Source: Paenibacillus profundus (GTDB taxonomy: Bacteria; Bacillota; Bacilli; Paenibacillales; Paenibacillaceae). Taken from it: a DNA stretch of 64,000 nt. The DNA lies in NCBI RefSeq assembly GCF_021369635.1, contig NZ_JAJNBZ010000001.1, positions 496,001 to 560,000 of the forward strand. The letters run 5' to 3'. How positions within the stretch are numbered: position 1 is the stretch's first letter; each line of letters begins with the position of its first letter. Position numbers and translations under genes: made by a program. Of the stretch, positions 51,999 through 62,590 are shown piece after piece. Below the pieces are notes generated by a model. That model was given only the letters and a program-made list of their open reading frames with translations, did no database searches and was not told where the DNA came from.

Positions 51999-52937
51999 AT
52001 GTCTACCTATTGGCAGCAGCTAGAACAGGAGCTTCCCCAATTGTTGGAGGAGAGCAGGAAGACAGCAGCAAAAGGTGCAGTCGCCACGTATATTCCCGGC
52101 TTGGCAAATGCTCCGCGCGATGCGCTTTGCATTTCCCTGTTAGGAACGCAAGGTGAGCAGGCTCATGCAGGTGATTGCGGCTTTAAGTTTACGATGCAGA
52201 GCATATCTAAGGTGTTCTCTCTGCTGCTGGCTCTATTGGATAGCGGAGAGGCTAAGGTGTTCGAGAAGGTAGGCATGGAGCCTACCGGCGATGACTTCAA
52301 TTCGATCCTGAAGCTGGAGCTAGTGGATCCCGGCAAGCCGTTCAATCCGTTCATCAATGCGGGTGCCATTGCGATTGCCTCGCTCATCGAAGGCCAGAGC
52401 CCGCGCGAGAAGGCAGAACGCATGCTGGAATTTGTGCGTACGTTGGCTGACGATGACACGTTGACGTGGAATGAGCACGTGTATGAGTCCGAGAAGGCGA
52501 CTGCGCATCGCAATCGCTCGCTCGCTTATTTTTTGAAGGATAACGGCATTCTAGAGGATGACGTGGAGCCTACGCTGGACGTATATTTTCGCCAATGTGC
52601 CATTGAAGTGAACACGACGCAGTTGGCTCGGATGGCGCTCGTGCTGGCCAATCATGGCTGTGATCCGGTGACGGGAAGATGCTTCATCCCAAGACATTAT
52701 GTACAAATCGTCAATTCGTTCATGGTGACGTGCGGCATGTACAATGCTTCAGGCGAATTCGCAATTCATGTGGGCATTCCGGCGAAGAGCGGGGTGTCGG
52801 GCGGAATTCTTGCGCTTATTCCGGGACAAATGGGCATCGGTCTCGTCGGTCCCTCTCTAAATGAAAAGGGGAACAGTGTCGCAGGCGTACAATTGCTGGC
52901 AGCGTTGTCCGAACGCTATGATTGGAGTATTTTTTAA
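51999..52937 (+). CDS. glsA: Glutaminase
   Basis: 312 aa. It hydrolyses glutamine to glutamate and ammonia. The serine-dependent beta-lactamase-like fold shows MQSISKVFSL (S-x-x-K nucleophile), NPFINAGAIAI, YESEKATAHRNRSLAY, CAIEVNTTQLARMALVLANHG, VNSFMVTCGMYNASGEFA and IPAKSGVSGGILALIPG. ATG 51999 has GGAAGGAATGGAG upstream at a long distance. No transporter gene is adjacent. Confidence 0.95.
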   Translation: MSTYWQQLEQELPQLLEESRKTAAKGAVATYIPGLANAPRDALCISLLGTQGEQAHAGDCGFKFTMQSISKVFSLLLALLDSGEAKVFEKVGMEPTGDDFNSILKLELVDPGKPFNPFINAGAIAIASLIEGQSPREKAERMLEFVRTLADDDTLTWNEHVYESEKATAHRNRSLAYFLKDNGILEDDVEPTLDVYFRQCAIEVNTTQLARMALVLANHGCDPVTGRCFIPRHYVQIVNSFMVTCGMYNASGEFAIHVGIPAKSGVSGGILALIPGQMGIGLVGPSLNEKGNSVAGVQLLAALSERYDWSIF

Positions 52938-53027
52938 AAAGGGCACATCTTTTTCTCACTACTCATAGGCTGTCATATATATTAAATTAGGAACGATAAT
53001 AATCTTTAACAATAAAGGAGTGAATCC

Positions 53028-53447
53028 ATGTCACCTTATGTGCCAGGAGCTACTTACCGCATCGGCTCGATTCAACGTATCGGACCCGTACAACGTATCG
53101 GTTCCGTACAACCTGTGCGTCCTGTGACTCAGCCTCCGTTTCGGCCGGATGAATACCCGCCTGTCAATCCGTCGCTATTTATCACATCCGCGGCGAATTC
53201 TCATCAACTTGCTCAGCAAGCTGCCAAAGTACTGGAACGGATTCGGCAGTCCAAGGAATTGGCGAGCAACATTATGGATGCTGCGCAGCGCGGCAATGAT
53301 CAGGAAGTGCTCCGAATCATCCGCGGTGCGGGCGCAAGCTCCGCCTTGGCGGTCAAATTTTCCCCCGAAGGCATACAGCTGATTTTTAAAACAGAAGAAG
53401 AATCGCAGAGTTGCTGTGAGCTCGTCGTGAAGATGCGTTGGAGTTGA
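53028..53447 (+). CDS. Small hypothetical protein with an N-terminal hexapeptide repeat (YuzC-like?)
   Basis: 139 aa. The N-terminus repeats YRIGSI, QRIGPV, QRIGSV, QPVRPV, then a proline-rich stretch and YPPVNPSLFITSA. The C-terminal part is helical (AAKVLERIRQSKELASNIMDAAQ), followed by a strand-rich end (FSPEGIQLIFKT). The layout recalls the spore-coat-associated YuzC of B. subtilis; that comparison is from memory and weak. AAAGGAGTGAA precedes ATG 53028. The next gene starts 6 nt later, so the two are likely co-transcribed. Confidence 0.7.
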   Translation: MSPYVPGATYRIGSIQRIGPVQRIGSVQPVRPVTQPPFRPDEYPPVNPSLFITSAANSHQLAQQAAKVLERIRQSKELASNIMDAAQRGNDQEVLRIIRGAGASSALAVKFSPEGIQLIFKTEEESQSCCELVVKMRWS

Positions 53448-53453
53448 AGTTGA

Positions 53454-54230
53454 ATGGACGATCGCCAAATCGATATCAGAACATACGTATCGCTCTCTAT
53501 TATCTTGGCTCTTTTTATCATCGTCATTTTTGGATTTTTTCATCTCCGGCAAGGTCCCAGCCCTAACTTGTATCAGTACGAGACCTTTACAAGCAAAGAA
53601 CAGATCCAGCTTCATATCGTAAAAACTGCAGCAGATAATTTTGAACCGATCTCGATAGCGACGAACGTGAAGGACAGCGGCTATATGGGAATCAATGCAG
53701 GCTTCTTTTACGAAGGTAATCTGTTGAGCGTCGCGATTGTGAATGATGACCCTGCAAATGGATCGCCTGCGGATTTCGGCTCGGGCGGCAGCAATGTCAA
53801 ATATGAACGAGGAACATTCGTCTTCGACAAAGTTGCAAAGAAAACTTCGATTCAGGCCGTACAAAGTGCAGCGGACATTCAGGTCATGAACCGGGGGAGC
53901 TATTGGGCGGTAGGAGGCATTAGCATGAGCTTGAACGATCTGCGCTGGAAGGAGCGGGCAGAGAAAGAAGCGCTGCCAGCTATGTATGAGGCCCGCTTGC
54001 GTTCTGGCATTCTGTATGATGAAGCAGCAAATGTCTATGCGACTGTAACTCCGGACCGCGTTACCGCAGAGCAATTTCGGCAGGCCATATATGAATACAT
54101 GAGCATAAAAAATATTATCGGAGATGGAATCTTTCTGGACGGAGATGGCTCGGCGCAGCTCTATGTGCGTGAGCAACACATACATGGCGATGAGCGCAAG
54201 GTGTACGCCATGCTTCGTCTGCTGCAATGA
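53454..54230 (+). CDS. Membrane-anchored phosphodiester glycosidase-like protein
   Basis: 258 aa. One membrane helix (~11-28) and an extracellular domain. MGINAGFFYEGNLLSVAIVN near the middle and DGIFLDGDGSAQLYV near the end match the NAGPA (phosphodiester glycosidase/DUF2233) layout, where the final GGGS-type motif closes the active site; here it reads GDGS. No strong ribosome site is visible, so translation may depend on the gene before it, 6 nt away. Activity is unproven. Confidence 0.65.
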   Translation: MDDRQIDIRTYVSLSIILALFIIVIFGFFHLRQGPSPNLYQYETFTSKEQIQLHIVKTAADNFEPISIATNVKDSGYMGINAGFFYEGNLLSVAIVNDDPANGSPADFGSGGSNVKYERGTFVFDKVAKKTSIQAVQSAADIQVMNRGSYWAVGGISMSLNDLRWKERAEKEALPAMYEARLRSGILYDEAANVYATVTPDRVTAEQFRQAIYEYMSIKNIIGDGIFLDGDGSAQLYVREQHIHGDERKVYAMLRLLQ

Positions 54231-54281
54231 TGATGCCGACTTGCAAAGGCTGTCGGAGTGCATAGGTAACTCTGTAACAAA

Positions 54282-54314
54282 CAAGCGCCTGATCAGTTAT
54301 CGATCAGACGCTTG
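54282..54314. terminator. Two-way hairpin
   Basis: CAAGCGCCTGATC pairs with GATCAGACGCTTG with one mismatch and a 7-nt loop. On the minus strand TTGTTTGTT follows, serving the nitroreductase gene. Confidence 0.7.
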
Positions 54315-54331
54315 GAACAGAGAAGTTGTTC

Positions 54332-54982
54332 TTATTCGTTCGAAGACGCAGCAAATGTCTCAAGAATGACGGTGCGTTCAATCGGGAAGCGTCCTGAGCC
54401 ATGAGCTGGGGCAGCCGCCTGTCCCAATGTAATCAGCATGACAGGCACATAACGGTCAGGAACCTGGAATGCCTTGACAAGTTCAACGCGGTTAAATCCG
54501 CCGATAGGACACGTATCGTAGCCTTTTGCTTTGGCAGCCAGCATCAGCTGCATCGCGGCCAAGGAGCCGTTGCGAATGGCTTCCTCGACGCCAACCGTCG
54601 CGGAGGATGCGTATGCGCGTTGAATATTGCCCAGAAGCGTATCGTACACCTGCTGCGTAATCGCGCCAGCGTTCAAAGCCGCTCCATAGATTTCATCCGC
54701 CACAAGGTTGGCTTGCGTATCGCCAAGGACGACGATAACGGCAGAGCTGTCAACGATCTGTTGTTGGTTATAGGCAATCGGGAGCATGCGCTGCTTGTTC
54801 TCTTCTTCTTGAATGACGAGAAAGCGCCAGTGCTGCAAGTTCCAAGAAGAGGGCGCCGTTCCGGCAAGCTCCAATATTTCGTTCAGTTCGGCTTCAGGGA
54901 TACGGACATTGGGCACATATTTGCGAACTGAATGGCGGGAACGCATCGTTTCATCTGATGTTAACGTCTGTTTGTTGTTCAT
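54332..54982 (-). CDS. Nitroreductase family protein
   Basis: 216 aa. An FMN-dependent NAD(P)H oxidoreductase of the YodC/YdgI kind. Flavin-binding marks: MRSRHSVRKYVPNVRIPEAELNEIL, LAGTAPSSWNLQHWRFLVIQ, YDTCPIGGFNRVELVKAF and PVMLITLGQ. AAAGGATGA lies before ATG 54982. In Bacillus such genes are often induced by quinones; a CatE-like gene lies 1.5 kb away. Confidence 0.9.
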   Translation of the reverse strand: MNNKQTLTSDETMRSRHSVRKYVPNVRIPEAELNEILELAGTAPSSWNLQHWRFLVIQEEENKQRMLPIAYNQQQIVDSSAVIVVLGDTQANLVADEIYGAALNAGAITQQVYDTLLGNIQRAYASSATVGVEEAIRNGSLAAMQLMLAAKAKGYDTCPIGGFNRVELVKAFQVPDRYVPVMLITLGQAAAPAHGSGRFPIERTVILETFAASSNE

Positions 54983-55418
54983 GCGAAGGGATCATCCTTT
55001 CGATTCATTTTGCTGAATAGGTATAGTAGTCATTATAATTTTAATTTGAATTAGAACTAACTTATATATAGTAACACGAATAATATTATTGCTACAATGT
55101 GTAAATTGCAACCATTGTATGTCGCATTGTCAGGTTCCCAATTCAGCGAAATTGTTATGCCCTAACCTGGCTGATACAAGACTAGTTGCACGCTTTATGA
55201 TTAGACTCATAGCCATATCATTTGAATGAGAAGTATAGATTGCTATTCATTTGCGCAAAAGTGTTACCCCGGTTTGTAACCCGCCGCCACGACTGGAGAA
55301 GATTGCATTGTACTCTGGAAATGACGATAATATCAGTAACGACCTGCCTCTAATGTTTGAATTCAGTCGAGGGCAGAGGAGATAAGGGCGGGAGAAAAAG
55401 ATAGCGGAGACGATAGGT
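54983..55418. other. A/T-rich non-coding stretch
   Basis: The part next to the nitroreductase is its promoter region: minus-strand TATAAT near 55033 with a weak -35. TACTATA occurs twice there as a direct repeat. Nothing else is supported. Confidence 0.4.
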
Positions 55419-56303
55419 ATGCCTTTTAATGAAAATGAGCTCAATACGGAGCAGCGAATTCAGATTGGTCTGGCCGGATGGGGAGATCATGATGCCATAT
55501 ATGAGCCCGGAACGAAAGCTAACGAGAAGCTTGGCGTGTACGGTTCGCATTTCCCGTTGGTGGAGCTCGACAGCTCGTTCTATGCGGTACCGACCCCAGA
55601 GCGCATGATAAGCTGGAGCGAACAAACGCCGGAGCAGTTCGGCTTCATCGTTAAGGCTTATCAAGGCATGACCGGACATTCACGGGGGAAGATTCCATTC
55701 GATGACGCGAAGACGATGTTCATGGTGTTCCGGGATGCCGCGGAGACGCTTTGCGCTGAGGGGAAACTGAAGGCGGTTCTATTCCAATACCCGCCATGGT
55801 TCAACTGTGCGCGCAAGCATGTGGAGATATTGCGCCGGACGAGAGAATGGATGGATGGCTTGCCGCTGGCATTGGAATTTCGCCATCAAAGCTGGTTTGC
55901 TCCTGATATGCGCGAGCGAACACTCGCCTTTATGCGTGAGGAAGGCTGGATTCACAGCGTGTGCGACGAACCGCAGGTAGGCGAAGGCTCGGTGCCTACC
56001 GTGCTTGAGCCAACGCATGACGGAGCCACGATGGTACGCTTGCATGGACGCAACGATTCCGGTTGGCAATCGTCCAGCCAGCCGAACTGGCGGGAAGTCC
56101 GCTATTTGTACCGGTATTCGGAACAAGAACTGACAGAATGGAAGCAGCATCTGCACATCTTGCTGCAATCCACCAAGCAATGCTGGGTTATCTTCAACAA
56201 CAACTCAGGCGGCGACGCAGCATCCAATGCGAAGCAGCTTATGAAGTTGCTTCATATGAATGTTCCGCCAATGCCGCTGGAGCAGATGACTCTGTTTGAA
56301 TAA
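55419..56303 (+). CDS. DUF72 family protein (YecE/YunF-like)
   Basis: 294 aa. A TIM-barrel family of unknown function. Marks: RIQIGLAGWGDHDAIYEPG, VELDSSFYAVPTPERMISW, GFIVKAYQGMTGH, VLFQYPPWFNCARKHVEIL, LALEFRHQSWF, MVRLHGRND and CWVIFNNNSGGDAASNA. AGACGATAGG is a poor ribosome site for ATG 55419. A terminator follows. Confidence 0.92.
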   Translation: MPFNENELNTEQRIQIGLAGWGDHDAIYEPGTKANEKLGVYGSHFPLVELDSSFYAVPTPERMISWSEQTPEQFGFIVKAYQGMTGHSRGKIPFDDAKTMFMVFRDAAETLCAEGKLKAVLFQYPPWFNCARKHVEILRRTREWMDGLPLALEFRHQSWFAPDMRERTLAFMREEGWIHSVCDEPQVGEGSVPTVLEPTHDGATMVRLHGRNDSGWQSSSQPNWREVRYLYRYSEQELTEWKQHLHILLQSTKQCWVIFNNNSGGDAASNAKQLMKLLHMNVPPMPLEQMTLFE

Positions 56304-56326
56304 TATAGAACACATATGACTTGGAC

Positions 56327-56357
56327 AGCCTTCCCGTATATGCAGGGAAGGCTTTTA
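56327..56357 (+). terminator. DUF72 gene terminator
   Basis: AGCCTTCCC/GGGAAGGCT (9 bp, 9-nt loop) followed by TTTTATTATA. Confidence 0.88.
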
Positions 56358-56434
56358 TTATATAATTCCATTTTGTGATACTGATATTTATTGTTAATGG
56401 TGAAATTCAACGTTAATGGCGTACTGCCAATTCA

Positions 56435-57289
56435 TCAGCGGGATGTGATCAATTGTATGTGATTGCCTGAAGGGTCGCACGTGAACGGAATCTCGTTATC
56501 TGTCTTCACAGGTGCTCCAATCTCCGCTAACCGCTGCAGCACTTGCTGGCGTTCTGCGTCGTCAGGAAAGACGAGGGAGAACCATTTCAACCCGATGCTT
56601 TCTGGTGCGGGTGCAGGGGCCCCTTCGCCATTCCAAGTGTTAAGTCCGATATGGTGGTGATATCCTCCGGCCGAGACGAACAGCGCCCGGTTGCGGAATG
56701 GGATCGTAATGTCCAATCCTAGTCCATCACAGTAGAACGTCTTCGCCGCTTGCAAATCTGCGACGTGCAGGTGGACATGACCGATGATCGCACCAGATGG
56801 AAGACCGGTCCACGGCGTATCGTCCGCCGCGGCCAACAACCCGTCTCCATCTAGCGGATCGCTGACGAAGGGCAGCTCACCGTCACTCCACACCCATTCC
56901 GATCGCGGACGATCGGCATACAGCTCGATTCCATTTCCGTCAGGGTCGGATAAATAAATCGCTTCGCTGAATTGGTGGTCTGCCGCGCCCTGCAACGGAT
57001 AGCCCGTGTGCAGCAAATGGGTGAGCGTGTGCGCTAAATCTTGGCGGCTGGGTACCAAAATGGCAAAATGATACAAGCCAGTGGTGCGCGGCTGCTTAGG
57101 CAATGGCTGTGCTTGCTGCTCAATGATCAGTATGGGCCGTTTGCCGTCGGTGGTCAGCTCAGCGACACGATCTTGCTGGCGGAGCAATTGCAGCCCTATC
57201 ACTTCGCGATAAAAAGATAAGGAGCGTGTCAGATCGGCAACATATAAATGAACATGGCCAATATGAGTGTCTGTAGAATGTGTATTCAT
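56435..57289 (-). CDS. catE: Catechol-2,3-dioxygenase-like VOC protein (CatE family)
   Basis: 284 aa. Two glyoxalase/VOC modules (~8-130 and ~165-280). IGHVHLYVADLTRSLSFYREVIGL and IGHVHLHVADLQAAKTFYCDGLGL open each module with the metal-binding His. FVSAGGYHHHIGLNTW and the Glu/Asp near GNGIELYADRP fit extradiol dioxygenases such as CatE (YfiE), which detoxifies catechol. GGAGGGACG precedes ATG 57289. Inverted repeats upstream suggest a specific repressor. Glyoxalase-like functions are an alternative. Confidence 0.82.
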   Translation of the reverse strand: MNTHSTDTHIGHVHLYVADLTRSLSFYREVIGLQLLRQQDRVAELTTDGKRPILIIEQQAQPLPKQPRTTGLYHFAILVPSRQDLAHTLTHLLHTGYPLQGAADHQFSEAIYLSDPDGNGIELYADRPRSEWVWSDGELPFVSDPLDGDGLLAAADDTPWTGLPSGAIIGHVHLHVADLQAAKTFYCDGLGLDITIPFRNRALFVSAGGYHHHIGLNTWNGEGAPAPAPESIGLKWFSLVFPDDAERQQVLQRLAEIGAPVKTDNEIPFTCDPSGNHIQLITSR

Positions 57290-57314
57290 TTGTTATCGTC
57301 CCTCCATATTCAAA

Positions 57315-57359
57315 TAGTGTATCGTTACTTCAAAGGATTGATACTGACAGTATACACTA
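57315..57359. promoter_or_regulatory. Inverted repeats upstream of catE
   Basis: TAGTGTAT (57315-57322) and ATACACTA (57352-57359) are inverted copies; inside them ATACT-GAC-AGTAT (57341-57353) is a second palindrome. The site is 26-70 bp before the start and fits a repressor of the MarR/DUF24 type. Confidence 0.5.
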
Positions 57360-57530
57360 TAATAAATATAGTTACTATATAAAATATAATTATTTGTTTT
57401 ATCTTTTTCTTGACAATTTGACAATTCTAAAGGAGGATCGGGGAAGTTGTGTTCGTTTCCGGACAGCCTGTTGTACGCATCACGGGAACGAATAAGATTA
57501 GATGATTGTGATAGGAGAACTGAACACGTT

Positions 57531-59081
57531 ATGAGTTTATTGACGGTTGAAGAGCTAGGTCACAGCTATGGCGGACGCGAACTGTTTAATGATGTATCCT
57601 TCCGTCTTCTGCCGGGAGAGCATGTCGGTCTGGTGGGCGCGAATGGTGCGGGCAAATCGACATTAATGAATATTTTGACAGGACAAGTATTGAAGGACAA
57701 CGGGAAAGTCGAGTGGACCCCGAAGGTTCGTTATGGCTACTTGGATCAGCATACGAAGCTTACGCCGGGCAAGACGATTCGTGAAGTGCTGCAGGACGCA
57801 TTCCTTCCGTTGTATGAAATGGAAAAAGAAATGATGGGAATCGCCGATCAGATGGCGGATGCCGATCCGGATACGCTCGAGCAGTTGCTTGAACGGATGG
57901 GCGAGATACAAGAGGAATTGGATCATAGCGGCTTCTATATGCTGGATGTGAAGGTGGAAGAAACGGCGAACGGCCTCGGTCTCGGTGCAATCGGCATCGA
58001 GCGGGATGTAGCGAGCTTAAGCGGCGGACAGCGGACGAAGGTATTGCTTGCGAAGCTGCTTCTGGAGCAGCCGAATGTACTGCTCTTGGATGAGCCGACC
58101 AACTATTTGGATGTAGAGCATATCGGTTGGCTGACAAGTTATTTGCAGAATTATCCCTATGCCTTTGTGCTTATTTCCCATGATACGGAATTTATGAACA
58201 AGGTCGTGAACGTGATCTACCATTTGGAATTCGCCAAATTGACGCGTTATACGGCTAACTACGAGAAATTCCTAGATATGGCGGAAATGAATAAAAGTCA
58301 ACATATTAGTGCTTATGAAAAGCAGCAAGAGTTTATCAAGAAGCAGGAAGACTTCATCCAGCGCAACAAAGCGCGCTATTCGACTTCCGGTCGTGCCAAG
58401 AGCCGCGAGAAGCAGCTGGATCGGCTGGAACGAATCGATCGGCCAGAGGAAGCGGTCAAGCCGACGTTTGTGTTCAAGGAATCCCGCGCCAGCGGCCGAC
58501 TTGTCGTAGAGGCGAAGGGCTTACAGGTAGGTTACGATCGTGCGCTGCTGCCGGAACTTAACTTTTCGATTGAGCGCGGTGACAAAATTGCGATCGTCGG
58601 TTGCAACGGGGTCGGTAAATCGACGCTTCTGAAGACGATGTTGGGCGTCATTAAGCCGTATGGCGGAGAGGTGTACTTGGGTGACTTCTTGTACCCGTCC
58701 TATTTTGAACAAGAAGTTAAAGCGCCAGCAGGCACACCTATTGATGAAGTGTGGAATGCCTTCCCGCATATGAACCAGCATGAAGTGCGGGCCGCGCTTG
58801 CGCGCTGTGGATTGAAGAACGAGCATATTACCCGTCAGCTCCGCATGCTGAGCGGGGGAGAGCAGGCGAAGGTGCGTCTGTGCACGCTGCTCATGAACGA
58901 AAGCAACTGGATCGTCTTCGACGAACCGACGAACCATCTAGACGTTGTCGCGAAAGAAGAGCTGAAGCGTGCATTGAAGGAATATAAAGGCACCATTCTG
59001 CTCGTATGCCATGAGCCTGATTTCTATGAAGGATGGATATCAAAGGTGTGGGACGTCGAACAGTGGTCGATGAATCAGTAA
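57531..59081 (+). CDS. ABC-F family ATP-binding protein (YfmM-like)
   Basis: 516 aa. Two ABC cassettes without membrane domains; such proteins act on the ribosome. Cassette 1: GANGAGKSTLM, signature LSGGQRTKVLLAKLL, LLLDEPTNYLD. A linker of ~85 residues with EKQQEFIKKQEDFIQRNKAR carries the charged P-site-tRNA-interaction helices. Cassette 2: GCNGVGKSTLLK, LSGGEQAKVRLCTLL, FDEPTNHLDV. ATG 57531 follows ATAGGAGAAC. Specific role (translation factor or antibiotic resistance) cannot be told. Confidence 0.92.
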   Translation: MSLLTVEELGHSYGGRELFNDVSFRLLPGEHVGLVGANGAGKSTLMNILTGQVLKDNGKVEWTPKVRYGYLDQHTKLTPGKTIREVLQDAFLPLYEMEKEMMGIADQMADADPDTLEQLLERMGEIQEELDHSGFYMLDVKVEETANGLGLGAIGIERDVASLSGGQRTKVLLAKLLLEQPNVLLLDEPTNYLDVEHIGWLTSYLQNYPYAFVLISHDTEFMNKVVNVIYHLEFAKLTRYTANYEKFLDMAEMNKSQHISAYEKQQEFIKKQEDFIQRNKARYSTSGRAKSREKQLDRLERIDRPEEAVKPTFVFKESRASGRLVVEAKGLQVGYDRALLPELNFSIERGDKIAIVGCNGVGKSTLLKTMLGVIKPYGGEVYLGDFLYPSYFEQEVKAPAGTPIDEVWNAFPHMNQHEVRAALARCGLKNEHITRQLRMLSGGEQAKVRLCTLLMNESNWIVFDEPTNHLDVVAKEELKRALKEYKGTILLVCHEPDFYEGWISKVWDVEQWSMNQ

Positions 59082-59082
59082 G

Positions 59083-59145
59083 GATATGGAAAGTGAAAGA
59101 AAGCTGGACTCTTTTCAGAAATTTCTACTTTCTTTCAACCATATC
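59083..59145 (+). terminator. Long hairpin after the ABC-F gene
   Basis: GATATGG/CCATATC and TGAAAGAAAG/CTTTCTTTCA stack around a 24-nt loop. No T run follows, but it begins just past the stop codon. Confidence 0.6.
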
Positions 59146-59175
59146 TTGATGTATACTACACAAACAACATATTAA
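59146..59175 (+). promoter_or_regulatory. Possible xpt promoter
   Basis: TTGATG (59146-59151), 18 bp, TATTAA (59170-59175), about 65 nt before the purine aptamer. TGTTTAATAA/TTATTAAACA (59185-59220) forms a hairpin between them. Confidence 0.5.
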
Positions 59176-59240
59176 TAGCACGCATGTTTAATAAGGAGGA
59201 ATTGGCGCCTTTATTAAACAACGAGCAATATATCGATGTT

Positions 59241-59312
59241 TTTCTCGTATATGTGCAGGAATAGGCCTGCACGTCTCTACCCGATCACCGGAAATGATTG
59301 GACTACGGGGAA
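59241..59312 (+). promoter_or_regulatory. Purine (guanine-type) riboswitch of xpt-pbuX
   Basis: P1 TTTCTCGTA pairs with TACGGGGAA (9 bp). P2 is GTGCAGG/CCTGCAC with L2 AATAGG, J2/3 is TCTCTA, P3 is CCGATCA/TGATTGG with L3 CCGGAAA. J3/1 reads GGACTAC, with C at the ligand-pairing position, which means guanine or hypoxanthine and not adenine. It precedes xpt as in B. subtilis. Confidence 0.92.
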
Positions 59313-59508
59313 CCTGAACGTGAATGCCACATTGAACGAGAGAGCTGATTGGCTCGTGTCATCCGGCATCATTCACGATCCTTCTCTTGACTCTCATTAG
59401 CAAGAGATATGGTTCATTATTAATGGAAATGTGAATGCCCTTGTTTGAGACAGCGCCCGCTGATTTTAGTGACGCATACTTATAACGGGGCTTCCGACTT
59501 CTCATTAG

Positions 59509-59554
59509 CCCGGTCTAGTTATTTCCACTTTGGAAATCAATAGATCGGGTTTTT
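59509..59554 (+). terminator. Terminator of the xpt leader
   Basis: CCCGGTCTAGTTATTTCC pairs with GGAAATCAATAGATCGGG with two mismatches, then TTTTT. It lies ~200 nt past the aptamer and 100 nt before xpt; further hairpins such as TCTCTTG/CAAGAGA fill the space between. Confidence 0.85.
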
Positions 59555-59566
59555 GTGCATTTATGA

Positions 59567-61593
<2,027 letters not shown>

Positions 61594-61613
61594 GAATGGA
61601 ACATGTATAGGAC

Positions 61614-61645
61614 AGCCCGTACCTCTGAGGAGGACGGGCTATATT
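61614..61645 (+). terminator. xpt-pbuX terminator
   Basis: AGCCCGT/ACGGGCT with inner CCT/AGG, followed by ATATTTG. Confidence 0.75.
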
Positions 61646-62110
61646 TGTATTGCTCAGCACTCATCCCGTCCGTTGGAATCTGTCCAATGTAATTTGATTC
61701 AATTACCGTGGCGGCGTTTTTCATTGGAAATGATCCAACAGAAACAGCCTTAAACCACTATATTAGGAAAAAAGGCGTGATTTGACTGGATGATTTCCAG
61801 TGGAATGATAATACCTCTGCTTGAAATGGTGTTAACACTGTATATTTTCCAATGGCCGACAGGATGTGCGTGAATTTCCTCGGAAAGAAACCGATTTTTT
61901 CAAGCTTTAAAGAACCACACAAGCTTTCTCTATCTGGACCATTTTCTCGACATTTTACCCCGTATATAGATTCGTGTAAAAGACAATTATCGTGTCTATT
62001 TAGTCTTTGCCCAATCTCCCTGTAGCTCAGAAGCTTTAATCAACGAGTTGGATTCTGCCAAATGGGGGTAGTGAATCACAGGGAAACAGCTCTGCACATA
62101 GAAAGGATAA
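61646..62110. other. Non-coding stretch
   Basis: No gene supported. TGGAAATGATCC (61725-61736) and GGATGATTTCCA (61788-61799) are inverted copies with one mismatch, and CCAATG/CATTGG strings recur. Confidence 0.4.
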
Positions 62111-62117
62111 TTCTGAG

Positions 62118-62400
62118 TGAGGTAAAGGGCAGGGTGAAGCTAGAATCAAAGATGATGAGCTGAGAAAGGGTGCATCCAGCGTATGGGAAGTTGGAGTTTC
62201 TGAGGTGACGGTAGAGTGTAGCTAGGATGATGAACAAGGAACAGGTTGCATTCATTGGCCCGGAAGTGGAGTGTTCCTGAGGTAAAGGGAGTGTGGAGCT
62301 AAGTTGATAAACTGAGAAATGGTTGCATGATTTCAATGTGCGAGGCGTGGGGGATTCTGAGGAAAGGGCAGAGCGTATCAAAGTAGTATTGGAGGGGGGC
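62118..62400. repeat. Degenerate ~80-bp tandem repeat, 3.5 units
   Basis: Units begin with TGAGG at 62118, 62201, 62278 and 62358 (steps 83, 77, 80). Shared pattern: TGAGGTAAAGGG-AG-GTG-AGCTA, then GATGA/GATAA, then GGTTGCAT about 45 bp into the unit. The copies differ at many positions. No open frame on either strand runs through all units with a sensible start. Confidence 0.7.
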
Positions 62401-62421
62401 GGTAAGGTGCAGGGATGCTTT

Positions 62422-62481
62422 GGTGCTTAGGTGCTTAGGTGCGGGATACTGAGATGTTGAGATATTGAGATGATGAGGTGG
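62422..62481. repeat. Two short 8-bp tandem repeats
   Basis: GGTGCTTA occurs twice plus GGTGC (62422-62442). Then TGAGATGT, TGAGATAT, TGAGATGA, TGAGGTGG run head to tail (62450-62481). Confidence 0.8.
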
Positions 62482-62518
62482 TTGTGCTGCCAAGCAACAT
62501 GAGTCATGTTGTGAAACG

Positions 62519-62544
62519 AAAAAAAGAACCGCGGGCAGCGGTCC
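62519..62544 (-). terminator. Terminator of the AraC-type gene
   Basis: On the minus strand ACCGC-tgccc-GCGGT is followed after TC by seven T. A CAACATGA/TCATGTTG palindrome lies next to it at 62494-62510. Confidence 0.7.
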
Positions 62545-62590
62545 TGGAAACAACAGGGGCATGGCAGCTGGTGAACAGGATAGCGTTCGA

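Noticed and set aside
53175-54284. 369-codon minus-strand open frame
   Set aside because: Covers two plausible plus-strand genes with good motifs; the reverse frame has none.
59202-59261. Possible 19-codon leader peptide (TTG start behind GGAGGA) in the xpt leader
   Set aside because: The ribosome site is only 2 nt from the TTG, and the frame runs into the purine aptamer; the bases are better explained by the hairpin and riboswitch.
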